From assembly GCA_024867545.1 (NCBI GenBank), contig JANFNE010000036.1, forward strand, positions 496,001 to 560,000: a stretch of DNA of 64,000 bases, written 5' to 3'. The stretch is from Phytopythium helicoides (lineage: Eukaryota > Oomycota > Peronosporomycetes > Pythiales > Pythiaceae). Under the pieces are notes generated by a model. The model was not told the origin of the DNA and made no database searches. It saw only the letters and a program-made list of their open reading frames with translations. The position numbers were made by a program, and so were the translations under genes. This document shows positions 12,501-23,622 of the stretch, piece by piece. How positions within the stretch are numbered: the first letter of the stretch is position 1; each line of letters starts with the position of its first letter.

Positions 12501-12952
12501 CTATTGCCGCCTTCAGATGGTTGATAGTGATTTCGTCCGCTCTGTCGAGCGACGCGCTGCCGGCCGATTGAAGCAGCGCCAATGCCTCCTCGGGTATAAC
12601 AATGTCAGCCCCATCTCCGCTGCCTGAAGCGCTGACGGTGAAGCTCCCTGATCCGTCCAGCGCGTCGAGCGCGACGCTTCCGTCGACGTCGCTCACGAGC
12701 TTGGCGACGGCTTCCGCAGCATCCTCCCAGTCGGCGATCTCGTCGTCCACCGCTTGCAGCGCCGACGCGGCTGCCCCTGCACCGACCAAACACGCTCATG
12801 AGCCCGCCATCCCGCGCCGGAGCCGAGAGCCCAAGCGCTTGGCGCGCACCTGCCGCGCCAGAAAGGACGAGCGCGCCCGTGAAGAGCGCGGCGCGCCACG
12901 GTCTGCGCCACGGGCCCTGTCGACGAGGCGGCTGCAGCGCACGAAGATCCAT
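6538..12952 (-). CDS. Receptor-phosphatase fusion: ectodomain - 7TM - C2-like - INPP4
   Basis: One spliced gene. Exon 1 (12850-12952) encodes the signal peptide beginning MDLRALQPPRR, with core AALFTGALVLSGAAG. Introns I place: 12777-12849, 11746-11811, 11506-11585, 10321-10370, 10168-10207 (40 nt, with CTAAC branch site), 8093-8162 and 7832-7909. The ectodomain is Ser/Pro/Thr-rich with TPAPS runs, then a Cys-rich stretch (FCRCKATEC...CVN..GSCPLGYTSC). Seven TM helices follow between about 10300 and 9330, then a C2-like region, then INPP4 features: LPINM/HVQDM, TITVGAFAAHCYKF, the catalytic loop CKSAKDRTGMSVTLEQ (6773-6793 for CKSAKDR) and ending EYRCPEGTYGRGNVS. INPP4 enzymes remove the 4-phosphate from PI(3,4)P2. 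Frame breaks near 11125, 10250, 8290 and 6685 are probable indels. The fusion is consistent with oomycete GPCR-bigrams. Confidence 0.8.
11803..12776 (-). other. Low-complexity ectodomain segment with EERSY repeats
   Basis: This exon of the receptor gene encodes a Ser/Ala/Asp/Pro-rich region. It carries three copies of an EERSY box (EERSYNVGDE, EERSYDVGDE and EERSYPVTETPAP), a TPAPS-rich hinge and a (SD)n tail before the splice site at 11811. Such sequence would act as a flexible, probably O-glycosylated stalk; that is inference. Confidence 0.6.
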
Positions 12953-13137
12953 AAAGAGAGAGGGGCGCCGCGCGTTAGTGACGGCTGCATGAGCGGACGG
13001 CCCGAGGCGAACGCACCCGCCGCATCGTCCGAGGCCTCGCGCTGAGATAGTGGCGTCGATCGCGGCGATCGGCACGGTCCGCCTGTCCCCCGCGACGCCG
13101 CCACAAACGACCAGCTGGCTTTTTTTTCTGACCTCGC

Positions 13138-13151
13138 ATACAAACGCCAAG
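13138..13151 (+). promoter_or_regulatory. ATACAAA-type promoter element (copy 1)
   Basis: ATACAAACGCCAAG, in the receptor/UTP7 divergent region. One of about 12 copies of this element in the window; see the findings. Confidence 0.5.
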
Positions 13152-13159
13152 TCGTTGTC

Positions 13160-13406
13160 ATGTTCGGACCAAAGAGAGTGGCACCAAAGGGCAACGCAGA
13201 CGAAAAGCGGGGTCCGCAGCGAGGCTCGCCCGCCGCGCTGCAGCTACATGCGCAGGTACCTTTCGGGGGCCAGCGAGCGCCAATGGAGCCCGCAGCAGTG
13301 CCTTCTTCACCTGCAGACGGCGACCGCGGCTGGGACGACACTGGAGCGCCAGCAGCTGGCCACGAACATCGCGAGCACGTGGATCGAGCCAGCCAGCAAA
13401 GCATGA
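13160..13406 (+). CDS. Possible small protein (about 80 aa), unknown
   Basis: ATG at 13160 opens MFGPKRVAPKGNADEK. After a run of four G (about 13210) the frame changes, and the continuation SYMRRYLSGASERQW...STWIEPASKA ends at TGA 13406. If one G is an insertion error the whole reads as one basic, helical peptide of about 80 residues. No family is recognised. The ATACAAACGCCAAG element ends 8 bp before the ATG, so this could equally be 5' UTR or promoter sequence of the neighbours. Confidence 0.25.
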
Positions 13407-13473
13407 TCGTGTGGACCACCCAAACGTACCTATGTTTGTGTGGCCCACCTCACAAATCGGAGAGACTCTAGTG

Positions 13474-13504
13474 GCCAACAGCTTCGAGGTTCGAAGCTGT
13501 TGGC
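13474..13504. repeat. Perfect inverted repeat, 14-bp arms
   Basis: GCCAACAGCTTCGA, 3-nt spacer GGT, then TCGAAGCTGTTGGC: a perfect hairpin 54 bp upstream of the UTP7 ATG. It could be an operator-like site or a 5' UTR hairpin. Function unknown. Confidence 0.8.
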
Positions 13505-13557
13505 GGCCATCGCCCTTGCATTGCCCTCGCTGCGCGAGCCCCGCAGCGCCGCCCCCT

Positions 13558-15386
13558 ATGTCGGACTCGGAGAGCAACCGCTCGGACAGCGACTCGGAGG
13601 TCGAGGCGTCGCGCCGGCGCAGGTGGCCTCGCGCCTGGGCCAGCGCCGCAAGCCCAATGCCGCCGCCATGCCCAGCAACGCCAAGGTCAAGCACGTCGAC
13701 AAGTACGAGCGGCCGGCCGCGCTCACGCAGCGCCAGGTGCGCAGCATCCGCGACAAGAAGCTGCGCGGCTCGCTCAAGCGCGCCAACCAAAAGCACAAGC
13801 ACGCGGCCGAGGCCGCAGCCAAGTCCGAAGTGCTGCTGCCCAGCCAGGCAGGATTCCTCGAGGCCGACGGCCCGCTCGAGCGCACGTACAAGTTCACGCA
13901 GACGCAGCTCGCCGAGAACGTGGACCAGAACACAGGCGCGCAAGATCTTCGCGCTTGACCTGCCGGACTACGGCGCCTACCGCGCGCGGTTCACGCGCAA
14001 CGGCCGAAATCTGCTGCTCGGCAGTGAGGGCGGCCACCTGGCCATGATGGACGCGCTGCGCATGAAGCTCACGTGCGAGTTCCAGGCCAATGACCGCGTG
14101 CGCGACGTCGTCTTCCTGCACAACAACTCCATGTTCGCGGCCGCCCAGCGCAAGTACGTCTACATCTACGACAGCACCGGTGCCGAGGCGCACTGCATCC
14201 GCACAACCGTCGAGCCTCGCGCGCTCGAGTTCCTGCCGTACCACTTCCTGCTCACCACCTGTCAGCGGCTCGAGCGGACTGCTGACGTACCACGACGTAA
14301 CCACCGGGTCGCAAATCGCGTCCCACCGAACCAAGCACGGCGCCTGTGACACCATGGCGCTGAACCCTTGGAATGCTGTCATCAACCTTGGCCACGCGAA
14401 ACGGCATCGTGTCTCTCTGGACACCCAACATGCCGGAAGCCGTTGTCAAGATGCAGTGCCACCAGGGACCGAGTAAGCGCATTTCCTAGTGCTCGAGTGT
14501 TTACTAGGAGGTTGCTGACGTTTACTGTTTCTTACAGTTCGTTCCATGGGCATTGACACCAGCGGAAAATACCTCGTGACCGCCGGCGCTGACCGCAAAC
14601 TGAAGGTGAGCAATATTTTACTTGTCGTCATGACCGCTTCGATACTTTTGCTGATGGATGGCGAGTTGGCAGATCTTCGACCTGCGCAAGTACCAGGAGA
14701 TGACGCAGTACTACCTCACAGCAGCGGCGAACACGATGAGCGTCAGTCAGCGCGGATTGGTCGCCGTGGGCTTTGGCCCCAACGTGCACGTCCTCAAGAA
14801 TGCATTCACGAGCGGCAGCAACGGCCCCTCTCCGTACATGACATACTCGATCCCAGGTTCCCAAGTGACGTCACTCGCGTTCCGCCCGTTTGAAGATGTG
14901 CTGGGCGTGGGGCATGCCACGGGTTTCCAGAGCATCGTGATTCCAGGCTCCGGTGAGCCCAACTTTGACACGTACGAGGCCAACCCGTACGAGAATGCCA
15001 AGCAGCGTGGCGAGACCGAGGTGCGCGCGCTGCTGGAGAAGCTGCGGCCGGAAATGATCACGCTGGACCCGTCAGTCATCGGTCGCGCCGACGCAGACCC
15101 TGCCGAGGAGCAGCGACGCAAGCAGGAACTTATGGACCGGGTGAACGCCAAGGAGAGCAGCAAGCCCGCCAAGAAGAAGATGCGTGGTCGCAACCGCGCC
15201 GGCCGACGTATCCGCAAAAAGCAGCAGAACGTTATCGATGCGCAGAAGCAAAAGCTGCGCGAGTCAACCGATGTCAAACAGCGGCGCGAGGCTCGGCGCG
15301 AGCAGCAGCAGCAGTGGCGCGAGAAGGCCGAGAGCGCTCCGACGGCGCTCAACCGGTTCTTCAAGAAGCAGCCCGGCAATGCGTAG
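13558..15386 (+). CDS. UTP7: UTP7/BING4 (WDR46-type) small-subunit processome WD40 protein
   Basis: Nucleolar WD-repeat protein of the SSU processome, needed for 18S rRNA maturation. Start MSDSESNRSDSDSEVE at 13558. The N-terminus is basic and helical (KVKHVDKYERP). WD40 blades follow: DLPDYGAYRARFTRNGRNLLLGS, FLHNNSMFAAAQRKYVYIYD, GNGIVSLWTPN and GIDTSGKYLVTAGADRKLK. The diagnostic BING4 C-terminal domain is present (GHATGFQSIVIPGSGEPNFD, EANPYENAKQRGE, LEKLRPEMITLDP), then a very basic tail. Introns 14473-14537 and 14606-14672 are canonical. Four frame changes (about 13600, 13940, 14265 and 14398) interrupt conserved sequence and look like indels. The region 13600-14350 is very GC-rich. The family call is firm. 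Confidence 0.88.
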
Positions 15387-15668
15387 ACGCTGGCAGCGAG
15401 CAAATAGATAGTGCATGTTGTGGATCATTTACGGCGCGCCAAAATGCAAGCCATGCATTCGATTGTTTTAGTTTTCCCGTGGCTCTTGTCAACACTCACT
15501 CCATCGCGGCTTGATTACCTTGTGTTTGTTTTCTTGCTGTGTGTGGGTTGAAAGTCGCTCAACCCATAACGTAATAGACACCCTCCCGCCTTCCTCCAGC
15601 CCAACGTCACTTGCATTTCCTGCACCGACCGAATTGTTCTCGTTTCCCGCTGTAGCTGATGACTCTCA
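15387..15668. other. Convergent intergenic region
   Basis: 3' space between UTP7 (+) and the FHA-RING gene (-). No coding or structural signal is seen. Confidence 0.5.
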
Positions 15669-17190
15669 TCATCCGTAGAACAGGAAGATCTTCAGCCGCT
15701 GGCGGCAGTCGTCGCCGACTCCGCGGAGCGCTCCACAGTCCAGAAGCAGATTCTGGGCAGCGATCATGAGCTCTGTCATGCTCGCGCTCTCTACGGAACG
15801 CTCGCTCAACCCGATCTTTCGGAACGACCCCACCCGAGCTTCGCCAAACTGTGTTCCGATAAACGAGCTGAACGCATGCTTCTCCTCCACAGACCAGCGA
15901 TTGAACACGTTGGCATGCCATTCGGAAGGCTGGTGCTGGCGGTGCACGTGGCGCGTTGGCGACAGTGCGCCAAAGATGCTTGTTGAAATCGGAATCGTTT
16001 GTGCTGCTGCTTCTTGCTGCTGCTTGCGGCGTCGCTCAACCAGCGCCTTGTATGCATCCGTGTCGCCGACCAGGCGCTGGACGAGGTCATCGAGTGCCCG
16101 ATTGCGCACGGGGACGGCGCGCACGACATCGCGGCACTCAGGGGCACGACAGTGACGTGCGGAACCAACTGCTGATGCAGTAGCCACAAAATGTGTGTGA
16201 ACAAGGCAGGGTCGCGCTGGCGTGGAAGTAGTCGAGACACACAGGACACGCCATGAAGCGCTCGCGCTCTTGCTCGGGACCTGCCAGTGCCGAGCTCTGT
16301 GCTATTCTGACGCAGGAAGACGTCTGCCCCATACTAGTTGGCTGTAACCATGACTGGGTGGCTTGGGACTCGTCTTCGGTAGGCTCTTCGGACGTCCACC
16401 CAGTGGTTTCACCGCGGCGCGTGCGCTTCCGCTGCTGCTCCTCACTACTATCATGCCTTCTGTGGTGAGACGAGCTCCCCGAGACGTCTTCATCTGGTGT
16501 TCTGCCCCGGCTCCGCTTGGTGGACATGGGCACTGCTATCATTTCTTCTCTACCGCGGCTCGTCAGCGCCGAGCGAATCGGGACCTCTTCGACGTGAATC
16601 GGCGAGCGGCACACTTCCATGGCCGCGATCGACCGGAAACCAGAGGAAAAACTATTAGTCGGTGAGGGCGCCTGCGCCCTGGACGGTGCTGAGGGCGCTG
16701 GGGGCGCAAGCGTGCGCGCGATGGCCTTGATGGTGATGGTCGAGTAGGCGCGGTCCGAGAAGCGCACGGTGAGCTGCACGCACTGGCGCATGGCGCTGGC
16801 GAGCACGACGATGTCGCCGTCGCGCAGCGTGTGCGTGCCGCCAGGGTCCATCTCGACGCCGTTGACGGCCGTGCCATTCATGGGCTCCATGTCGAAGAGC
16901 ACCCACTGCCTGCGCGCGAACGACCACTCGTCGTGGCCCGATCCGACGGTGACGGTGCCCGCCTCGGCGAGCGGCACGACGCCCACGTGGCGCTTGCTCA
17001 CCGTCAGCGTGTCCTTGTTGGTCGGGATCTTGAGCTCGCAGCGGCGGCTGCGGCCGACCGAGAATGGCGCCGAGAACTCCCAGCTGCCGAGCGGCGCGCT
17101 GCGCTCGCCAGCACTGGCCGAGGCCGCCGACGCGCGCGCCGTCCGCGTCGAGGGCGACGCGCGCGACGGGAAGAGCGGGAAGAGCGCCAT
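15669..17190 (-). CDS. FHA-RING E3 ubiquitin ligase (CHFR/RNF8-like organisation)
   Basis: Start MALFPLFPSRAS at 17190. An FHA domain follows (LKIPTNKDTLTVSKRHVGVV...QWVLFDMEPMNGTAVNGVEM...LRDGDIVVLAS), expected to bind phospho-threonine peptides. After a charged, Ser-rich linker (HHRRHDSSEEQQRKRTRRGE) there is a C3HC4 RING: CPVCLDYFHASATLPCSHTF, CGYCISSWF, then CPECRDVVRAVPVRNRALD. A frame change in a CCCC run at about 16150, between the last RING cysteine pair, is probably one extra C. The remaining C-terminal segment, ending GVGDDCRQRLKIFLFYG, is not recognised. FHA-then-RING order matches the mitotic checkpoint ligase CHFR and DNA-damage ligase RNF8; which one cannot be decided. It is head-to-head with cullin-1. 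Confidence 0.8.
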
Positions 17191-17725
17191 GCGAGGCGCC
17201 CGTATACGTACAGCGCGGAGGGGAGCCGCGCCGGCTGCTTGCGACTCGCCGAGTGCCCCTGCACGCCCGTCGCCGCCCGAGAAAATTCGCACCCCCGCAC
17301 GCTGGGAATTTGCTCGCCAAAAGCTAATTTCAACCGCGGAAAAAAAAAATCGGGCGACAGTTCGAGCCGGACAGTGGGTTGCCGCAAGGATCGCGTCGGC
17401 GCGAACCCATACAAACGCCAAGAGCACGTCATTACCGAGGGCGAGCGCGCCCATTGGCTGGTTTTGGACCAATGCGCGGGCCGGAAAGGGGGGAGGCTGC
17501 TTTCTGTAATTTAGCCAAACTACGGAGAAGAGGATTTCGACACCAGCGCCCCAGTCCAAAGCTCTCGTCCTCAGAAGCGGATCGCCACCCATCGCGCGCG
17601 CGAGAGCTGGCGCGGCGGGCCCCAGCGCGTTCAGCGAGAAAAGCAGGCGACCGCGAGCCGCCCACACAGCGGCGCGACCCGGCGGCGACCTCCACCGCGA
17701 GCTTTGCGGCGCGCCCACGAGCGCC
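17191..17725. promoter_or_regulatory. Divergent promoter, FHA-RING / cullin-1
   Basis: 535 bp between two divergent E3-ligase genes. It contains ATACAAACGCCAAG at 17409-17422, 219 bp from the FHA-RING ATG and about 300 bp from the cullin ATG. Otherwise GC-rich; no gene is seen. Confidence 0.5.
17409..17422 (+). promoter_or_regulatory. ATACAAA-type promoter element (copy 2)
   Basis: ATACAAACGCCAAG, identical over 14 bp to the copies at 13138 and 34208. Confidence 0.55.
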
Positions 17726-20013
17726 ATGAGCGCCAAGAACATGATCTCGCTCGAGGAGGGCTGGGACAACGAGATCAAGCCCAAGGCCATCGACGTGCTG
17801 CTCGAGATCCTCGACCGCGGCTTCGACCAGGTCAAGGTCTCGCCCTTCCCGCCCACGGTCTTCATGCCCATCTACACGACATGCTACAACATGTGTACCC
17901 AGCGCTCGCCCTACAACTTCTCGGAACAGCTCTACGACCGCCACGGCGCTACGTTCGACGCGTACCTCGAGCAGCGCGTGCTGCCCAGCCTCGAGAAGGC
18001 GCACGACGAGTTCTTCTGCAGGAGCTCGCCAAGCGCTGGGCCAATCACAAGCTCATGATGAAGTGGATGACGCGCTTCTTCATGTACCTCGACCGATACT
18101 ACGTCAAGCACCACTCGCTGCCCACTCTTGACGAGGCCGGCCTGCAGAGCTTCGACCGCATGGTCTTCCAGAAGGTCAAGACCCGTGTCAAGTGGGCCAT
18201 GCTCGAGCTCATCGAGAAGGAGCGCAACGGAGAGCTGATCGACACGACGCTCATGCGCAACTGCGTCGAGATTTTTGAGATCATGGGCATGAAGTCGCTC
18301 GACGTGTACCAGACGTGTCTCGAGGCGGACCTCGTGTCGACGAGCGCCACGTACTATGAGCGCAAGTCGAAGGGATGGCTTGCCGAGGACTCGACGCCGG
18401 CGTACCTGCTCAAGGTCGATGAGGCACTCCAAGCGGAGCGCGCGCGTGTGCACCGGTACCTGCACAAGTCGACAGAGCCGAAGCTTTTGAAGAAGCTAGA
18501 CGCCGTGCTGCTGGAGGCTGCTCAGAAGCAGCTGTTAGAGCGCGAGCACTCTGGCGTCATTGCGCTCCTGAAGAACGACAAGCTGGAGGATCTATCACGC
18601 ATGTACCGCCTCTTCTCGCGCATTAAGAATGGCCTCGAGCCCATTGCCGACCTTGTGCAGAAGCACATCACGGCTGTTGGCAACGACATTGTCGAGAAGC
18701 GCGCGAATGCAGTGGCTTCGGCTGGTAACATCAAGGATGCGGCATCGGACCCGGCGTTCATTAAGGACATCCTCGCGATTCACGACAAGTTCCGAAGTAT
18801 TGTGAATGAGCAATTTGCAGGCAATTCGCTTTTCCAGAAGGCGCTGAAAGAGGCGTTCGTCGAGTTTGTCAACAAGGATGTGGGTCCTGACAGCTCGGCG
18901 AAGCTCATGAGTACGTTCTGTGACCGCATTCTCAAGACCGGTGGTGAGAAGCTGAGCGACGAGCAGGTTGAGGACTACCTCGAGAAGGTCGTGTTTGTGT
19001 TCTCGTACCTGACGGACAAGGATCTGTTCGCTGAAATCTACCGGAACCAACTGTCGAAGCGCCTTCTCAACCAGCGGTCTGCTTCTACCGATGCAGAGGT
19101 GCTGATGATTGGAAAATTGAAACTGCGATGTGGTGCTCAGTTTACGGGCAAGATGGAAGGCATGATGAACGACCTGGCCATCGGTAGTGACCATCATCAG
19201 GACTTTGCTGGGTTCCTTGAGAACCAACGAGCACAGAATAGTAGCGGCGATGGAGATGCCGCGTCGAACAGTCCGACAGGCGGTATGGATTTCAGCGTGC
19301 AAGTGTTGACGACTGGCTACTGGCCATCATACCGAGTGCTGGAGATCACGATGCCGCCATCGATGGTGCGATGCATGAATTTGTTTAAGGTGTACTACGA
19401 CTCGAAAACGAGCCACCGTCGGCTGCAGTGGATTCACTCGCTCGGTAACGCGACCATCCGTGCCAACTTCCCCAAGAAGAAGTGGTACGACTTGCAAGTG
19501 ACCACACTCCAGGCGGTGGCGTTGCTGCTGTTCAACGACGCCGCCAACACTGGCGAGAATGGCGTCATGACATTCGAGCAGGTGCGCGAGGCTCTCAACC
19601 TGTCGGTGGATGTTGTGAAGCGTATTCTGCACTCGCTCTCGTGCGGCAAGTACAAGCTGCTGGCTAAGCAACCCGTGGGCAAGACGATCAACACGAACGA
19701 TACGTTCCAGGTTAACATGTCATTTGCGTCGCCCATGCGCAAGCTGCGCATTCCGATGGCATCGCTGGAGGAGAGCCACAGCCAGAAGAACGTTGAGGAA
19801 GACCGTAGTATCGCGATCGAGGCCGCGATTGTGCGCATCATGAAGGCCCGCAAGACGCTGCAACACCAGCAGCTCATCTCAGAGGTGCTGAGCCAGCTCG
19901 CGTTCTTCAAGCCCAACCTGAAGGTCATCAAGCGCCGGATTGAGGCGCTTATTGACCGCGAGTATCTCGAGCGCGACCCTGACCAGCCCAATACGTACCG
20001 CTACCTAGCGTAA
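17726..20013 (+). CDS. CUL1: Cullin-1 (SCF scaffold)
   Basis: Scaffold of SCF ubiquitin ligases. Start MSAKNMISLEEGWDNEIKPK at 17726. Cullin repeats run through the N-terminal two thirds (YTTCYNMCTQRSPYNFSEQL, LDRYYVKHHSLPTL). The cullin-homology region has KLKLRCGAQFTGKMEGMMND and VLTTGYWPSYRVLEITMP. The C-terminal winged helix carries the neddylation context IVRIMKARKTLQHQQLISEV, IKRRIEALIDREYLERD and the typical end YRYLA. No introns are seen. One frame change near 18015 (GAGTTCTTCTGC, probably a missing C) interrupts an otherwise continuous protein. CUL1 fits better than CUL3 or CUL4 because of the N-terminus and the ERDPDQPNTYRYLA ending. Confidence 0.88.
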
Positions 20014-20231
20014 GTTTGCTGTCCGAAGACATTGCTCGCCACGCAGTGTCCATCGAGATGTAGGAGGAGGGAGTAAATAAAGGCGGCGGCTTTGTCTGCG
20101 TTCGTGATGCCGTCGTTGTTGAAGTTGCTCAGTTTGCATCGTACCCTCGAGGGGTACACTTCCACGCATGCTAGACGTACGTAACCCTGTCCTGTCAGAT
20201 CCCTTTTCGAGGCCAAGCATCCCCAGCGATT
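20014..20231. other. Short intergenic region
   Basis: Between cullin-1 and the NudC-like gene, both on the + strand. No distinct signal is recognised. Confidence 0.4.
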
Positions 20232-20989
20232 ATGGCGAGCAAGCGACGCGTCTTCAAGCACAACGGTGCGCTGCGTGCGGGGCTTGGCGCTCGTGCGTAC
20301 TGTTTACTGTACTGACGACGCGCCTGGGCTGCGTGGCGGAGCGGCAGACCGCGTCATCTACGAGTGGGAGCAGTCGCTCGAGGAGGTCAACCTGTTCATC
20401 TCTCCTCCGCGCGGCGTCACGGCGCACGACATCCTCTGCGAAATCACGGCGACGCACATCACGCTGGGCCTGCGCGGCGTGACCGACAAGTTCCTCAACG
20501 TACGTGAGCACCGGCACGCGGCACAGGAGTTGGGGTTTGCACGCGACTGACTGTGAACGGCGAGACACGCCAGCACGACCTGACGAGCCCTGTGGTGGTC
20601 GACGAGAGCTACTGGATGCTCGGTGAGTGGTAATAGCGAGGCATTGTGGGAACAAGTACATGGTTGATTTACCGTACTGCTAATGTCAAGACGGCGGAGA
20701 GCTCAACATCAACCTGCAGAAGATGAAGAAGGGGCTCATGTGGTCGAGCGTGTTCGCCGGCCACGGAGAGGTGCGTCACAGCAAGCACCGCAGTCATGTC
20801 GGCAAGGCATCCTAAATCCTTTCTTGTGCTTTGCCATAGCTGGACCCACTAGCGCAGGAAGAAGCTCGCAAGCAGATGATGCTGGAGCGGTTCCAGCAGG
20901 AGAACCCCGGGTTCGACTTCTCGAACGCCGAATTCAACGGCGCCGCACCAGACCCGCGCACCTTCATGGGCGGTGTCAAGTACGCTTAA
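20232..20989 (+). CDS. CS/NudC-domain co-chaperone-like protein
   Basis: Five exons: 20232-20265, 20348-20499, 20574-20622, 20691-20770 and 20840-20989, giving 154 aa. The donor of intron 1 could instead lie slightly downstream. [11 protein letters not shown] leads into a CS (p23-like) domain: [48 protein letters not shown] and [20 protein letters not shown]. The end [13 protein letters not shown] is typical of small NudC-like proteins (NUDCD2/3 type), which act with Hsp90 and dynein-related clients. Very short first exon and four introns in 760 bp make it intron-dense compared with its neighbours. The assignment to the CS/NudC family is good; the exact orthologue is not certain. Confidence 0.75.
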
Positions 20990-21137
20990 CGCTATCAAGA
21001 AGCTGCGAGTCGATGATGAGCGGTAACATCTTGTAACATGACTGAGTGCTTGAAACCATATCTCCATCTACTTGAGAATCGTCAGAGGGTCGCGCCGCTT
21101 TGCCTTACTTGACGACGAGCAAAAAAGGATTTTGCCG

Positions 21138-23180
<2,043 letters not shown>

Positions 23181-23622
23181 CTGCTGCAAGTACGGAGGAG
23201 GCGAGCGAGACTCTGCCCTCTCTGCCATTCCGCCCCGAAAGATACTCTGCTGGACACCGATGGCTACATGGGGATGTGCCTGCGCATCCAGCTGGATGCG
23301 GAACTGGATCAGTTGAAGTTGAAGCGAGCAGTTGCGAATGTAAAATTTTCACTGAACTGGGCATGGCCATCATCAAACCAAGCAACAATCGATCTCATTC
23401 CATTGAATTTGTGTCATGTTTCTCTGCTGTTTGTGGTGTCGCCGCGCTGCTTTCACGTCGACCTTGCTGTCATTTGCCGCTCCCCGATGGCGGCGACGGC
23501 CGAGGCAGCTCGAGCGTAGGGGCATTACATAGTAGGTAGGTAATATACGTCAAAACCGCGTCGCCGACGACTCGATACGACGCAATGGGTCGGTCAGTCG
23601 GACGACGCATGGAGCAACTCAC
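23181..23622. other. Convergent intergenic region
   Basis: Between TTLL9 (+) and the SH3-like-repeat gene (-). No gene or repeat is seen. Confidence 0.45.

Larger units (their letters stand above)
12953..13557. promoter_or_regulatory. Divergent promoter region, receptor gene / UTP7
   Basis: 605 bp between two divergent start codons. It contains an ATACAAACGCCAAG element (13138-13151), 186 bp from the receptor ATG. A perfect inverted repeat (13474-13504) lies 54 bp before the UTP7 ATG. A possible short reading frame starts at 13160. Confidence 0.5.

Noticed and set aside
13489..13504. tRNA T-arm (GGTTCGAAGC)
   Set aside because: It is one arm of the perfect hairpin; no cloverleaf can be drawn around it. 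No tRNA or rRNA gene was recognised anywhere in the window.
18000..18030. Programmed ribosomal frameshift in cullin-1
   Set aside because: No slippery heptamer or conserved programmed site is known for cullins, and similar breaks occur in many genes of the window. A missing base in the assembly is simpler.
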